Below the pieces are notes generated by a model. That model saw only the letters and a program-made list of their open reading frames with translations. It did no database searches and was not told the origin of the DNA. A stretch of DNA of 64,000 bases from DSSM01 sp964484125 (lineage in GTDB: Bacteria; Bacteroidota; Ignavibacteria; Tepidaquicellales; Tepidaquicellaceae), in the NCBI GenBank assembly GCA_964484125.1, contig CAZAEK010000002.1, forward strand, positions 124,001 to 188,000, read 5' to 3'. The number at the start of each line of letters is the position of its first letter. The first letter of the stretch is position 1. Below are positions 62,725-64,000 of this stretch, piece by piece. The position numbers were made by a program, and so were the translations under genes.

Positions 62725-64000
62725 TTGAAAAAAATATACTTTTTTATAGTTTTTGTTCTTCTTTGCCCGGATTTATATTCGGGTGGTTTAAATAATTTTT
62801 TAAGATTTCCATCTTCAGATTATCTGAAGTTTGGATTTTATGGTTATGTTAATCCTTTCAGAGGATTGCTTCCGGGTAGAACTTTTGATGACGTAAATAA
62901 TAAATACACTAACGTTGGTAATATTACATTGACGGTAACAAATTATGGTACACTTGGAAAAGGTTATTGTGGTTCTCAGCCCTCATGCCAATATCCTAAA
63001 AATTCCGGTATTGAACACTTATGGCTCGGAGGAATCTGGGTAGGAGGTATTAAAGGCGGGCAAGTCCGCGTTTCAACAGGCGCAATTGATGTTTCAAATG
63101 CTTTAAAACAGGAAGGCTTTGAATATTTTAATGCACCCGGTTCAACAATTCTCGAAAGATCTTCTTTACAAACATCACCCAATTACAGGCCAGATGCAAT
63201 ATCGCATCAGGATTTTGTCTGCGAGTTTTTTGATACTGTTACTACAGGAGTACAAAATCACAATCCAATGGGCGTTAAGGTTTTACTTGAAACTTATACC
63301 TACGATTTAAACTTTGCGAATTTCTTTGTAATATTAAATTATAAAATTGTAAATATTGGTTATAATAACGATACTTCACCAATAGATAGTCTTTATATAG
63401 GACTTTGGAAAGACTGCGTTGTGAGAAATATTAATGTTACTCCTGGTTGTAATGTTGGTACTTCATTCTTTTCCAAAAGCGCAAATGGTTTTATAGATTC
63501 AATGCGAATGGAGTATATTTATGACCACAGCGGAGATATAGGTTTTACTGATAGCTATGTTGGGGTAAAACTGCTTGGTGCGAGTCCAAAACCGGCAGGG
63601 GATACGGTAAAATCATTCTATACTATCTGGCAATTTAAAAATACTACTGATCAATATTATTTTTCACCACAGACTGATGATGCCAGATTGTTGAAACTCA
63701 AAGGATTTCTTACATATACTCCTCCAACCAGAATTGATACTACAAGAATTAACACCCTCAGATTAAATCCGGGAAACCGTACTACTCTACTTTCTTATGG
63801 ACCGTTTAAACAAAGTAACGGTACTCCGTTATCTTTAAGATATCAGCTAGATACAGTTAATATAGTATTTGCGATTATTGCCGCAAAGAAATATGGAACT
63901 GCACCTGCAAGTAACGATACATATGAACAAAAAAAGAATCTTTTTAATAATGCCGCATGGGCTCAGAGAGCTTATGATAACGGATATAAACTTCCGTCTC
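62725..64000 (+). CDS. Secreted surface protein, 3' end cut by window
   Basis: A frame open from TTG at 62725 to the window end (425 residues seen). It has a short signal peptide (MKKIYFFIVFVLLCPDLYSG) and then a repetitive, Gly- and aromatic-rich extracellular part: NITLTVTNYGTLGKG, YPKNSGIEHLWLGGIWVGG, ISHQDFVCEFFDTV. It resembles the large secreted proteins of Ignavibacteria that often end in a type IX secretion sorting domain, but the C-terminus is outside. The in-frame stop at 62710-62712 fixes the upstream limit. Role unknown; surface or cell-contact function likely. Confidence 0.75.
   Translation, partial: MKKIYFFIVFVLLCPDLYSGGLNNFLRFPSSDYLKFGFYGYVNPFRGLLPGRTFDDVNNKYTNVGNITLTVTNYGTLGKGYCGSQPSCQYPKNSGIEHLWLGGIWVGGIKGGQVRVSTGAIDVSNALKQEGFEYFNAPGSTILERSSLQTSPNYRPDAISHQDFVCEFFDTVTTGVQNHNPMGVKVLLETYTYDLNFANFFVILNYKIVNIGYNNDTSPIDSLYIGLWKDCVVRNINVTPGCNVGTSFFSKSANGFIDSMRMEYIYDHSGDIGFTDSYVGVKLLGASPKPAGDTVKSFYTIWQFKNTTDQYYFSPQTDDARLLKLKGFLTYTPPTRIDTTRINTLRLNPGNRTTLLSYGPFKQSNGTPLSLRYQLDTVNIVFAIIAAKKYGTAPASNDTYEQKKNLFNNAAWAQRAYDNGYKLPS

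Overview
The window is strongly AT-rich bacterial chromosome, densely packed with housekeeping genes. No rRNA, CRISPR array, insertion sequence or prophage was seen. The gene content (BatA-type membrane protein, DUF4190, outer-membrane patatin with POTRA and barrel, NfrB/BcsA-like glycan synthase, large secreted surface protein, MlaF-type ATPase), the weak or absent Shine-Dalgarno sites on most genes, the frequent TTG starts, and one promoter of the Bacteroidota form (TTTG, about 20 bp, TAnnTTTG) all point to the Bacteroidota/Chlorobiota/Ignavibacteriota group. My best guess is an Ignavibacteria-like organism; this is inference, not proof.

Layout. 1-8.4 kb: the 3' part of a membrane Ser/Thr kinase, lexA with a candidate operator touching its start, convergent purB, then a leftward operon of thiamine pyrophosphokinase, sodium/solute symporter and outer-membrane patatin. 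8.4-20 kb: a BatA-like protein and DUF4190 protein; a leftward run tRNA-Leu, clpX, acyl-CoA carboxylase beta subunit, alaS and sugar nucleotidyltransferase; MarR regulator plus class V aminotransferase; tRNA-Ser. 20-32 kb: a solitary rpsR, a secreted nuclease, a 40-residue membrane microprotein, a partner-switching cassette (STAS, RsbW-like kinase, SpoIIE phosphatase), anmK, an NAD epimerase, a DUF3298 protein, and leftward acyl-CoA dehydrogenase, ftsY, mutL.

32-42.4 kb: a probable exopolysaccharide locus. A hybrid receiver-PAS-histidine kinase and a single-domain response regulator precede a BcsB-like protein, a BcsA/NfrB-like glycosyltransferase carrying a duplicated N-terminal unit and a T2SSE_N-like domain in place of PilZ, two convergent paralogous polytopic glycosyltransferase-like proteins and an outer-membrane barrel protein. 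42.4-51.3 kb: pyrE-murI, an MlaF-type ATPase, secD-secF, a second STAS protein, purA, an amidase and an RlpA/SPOR protein with a structured leader.

51.5-58.1 kb is the most unusual region. An apparent operon joins a 999-residue protein (two receiver-like domains fused to a PPDK_N ATP-grasp domain but lacking the swivelling His and PEP-binding domains), a 64-residue zinc ribbon overlapping it by four bases, and a glutamate dehydrogenase. A second, different glutamate dehydrogenase (gdhA) lies just upstream behind its own terminator. This is the best candidate for an undescribed regulatory system. 58.2-64 kb: 2-Cys peroxiredoxin, a leftward operon of symporter, ftsX, bcp and a YghO-like acetyltransferase, then the 5' part of a secreted surface protein that runs off the window.
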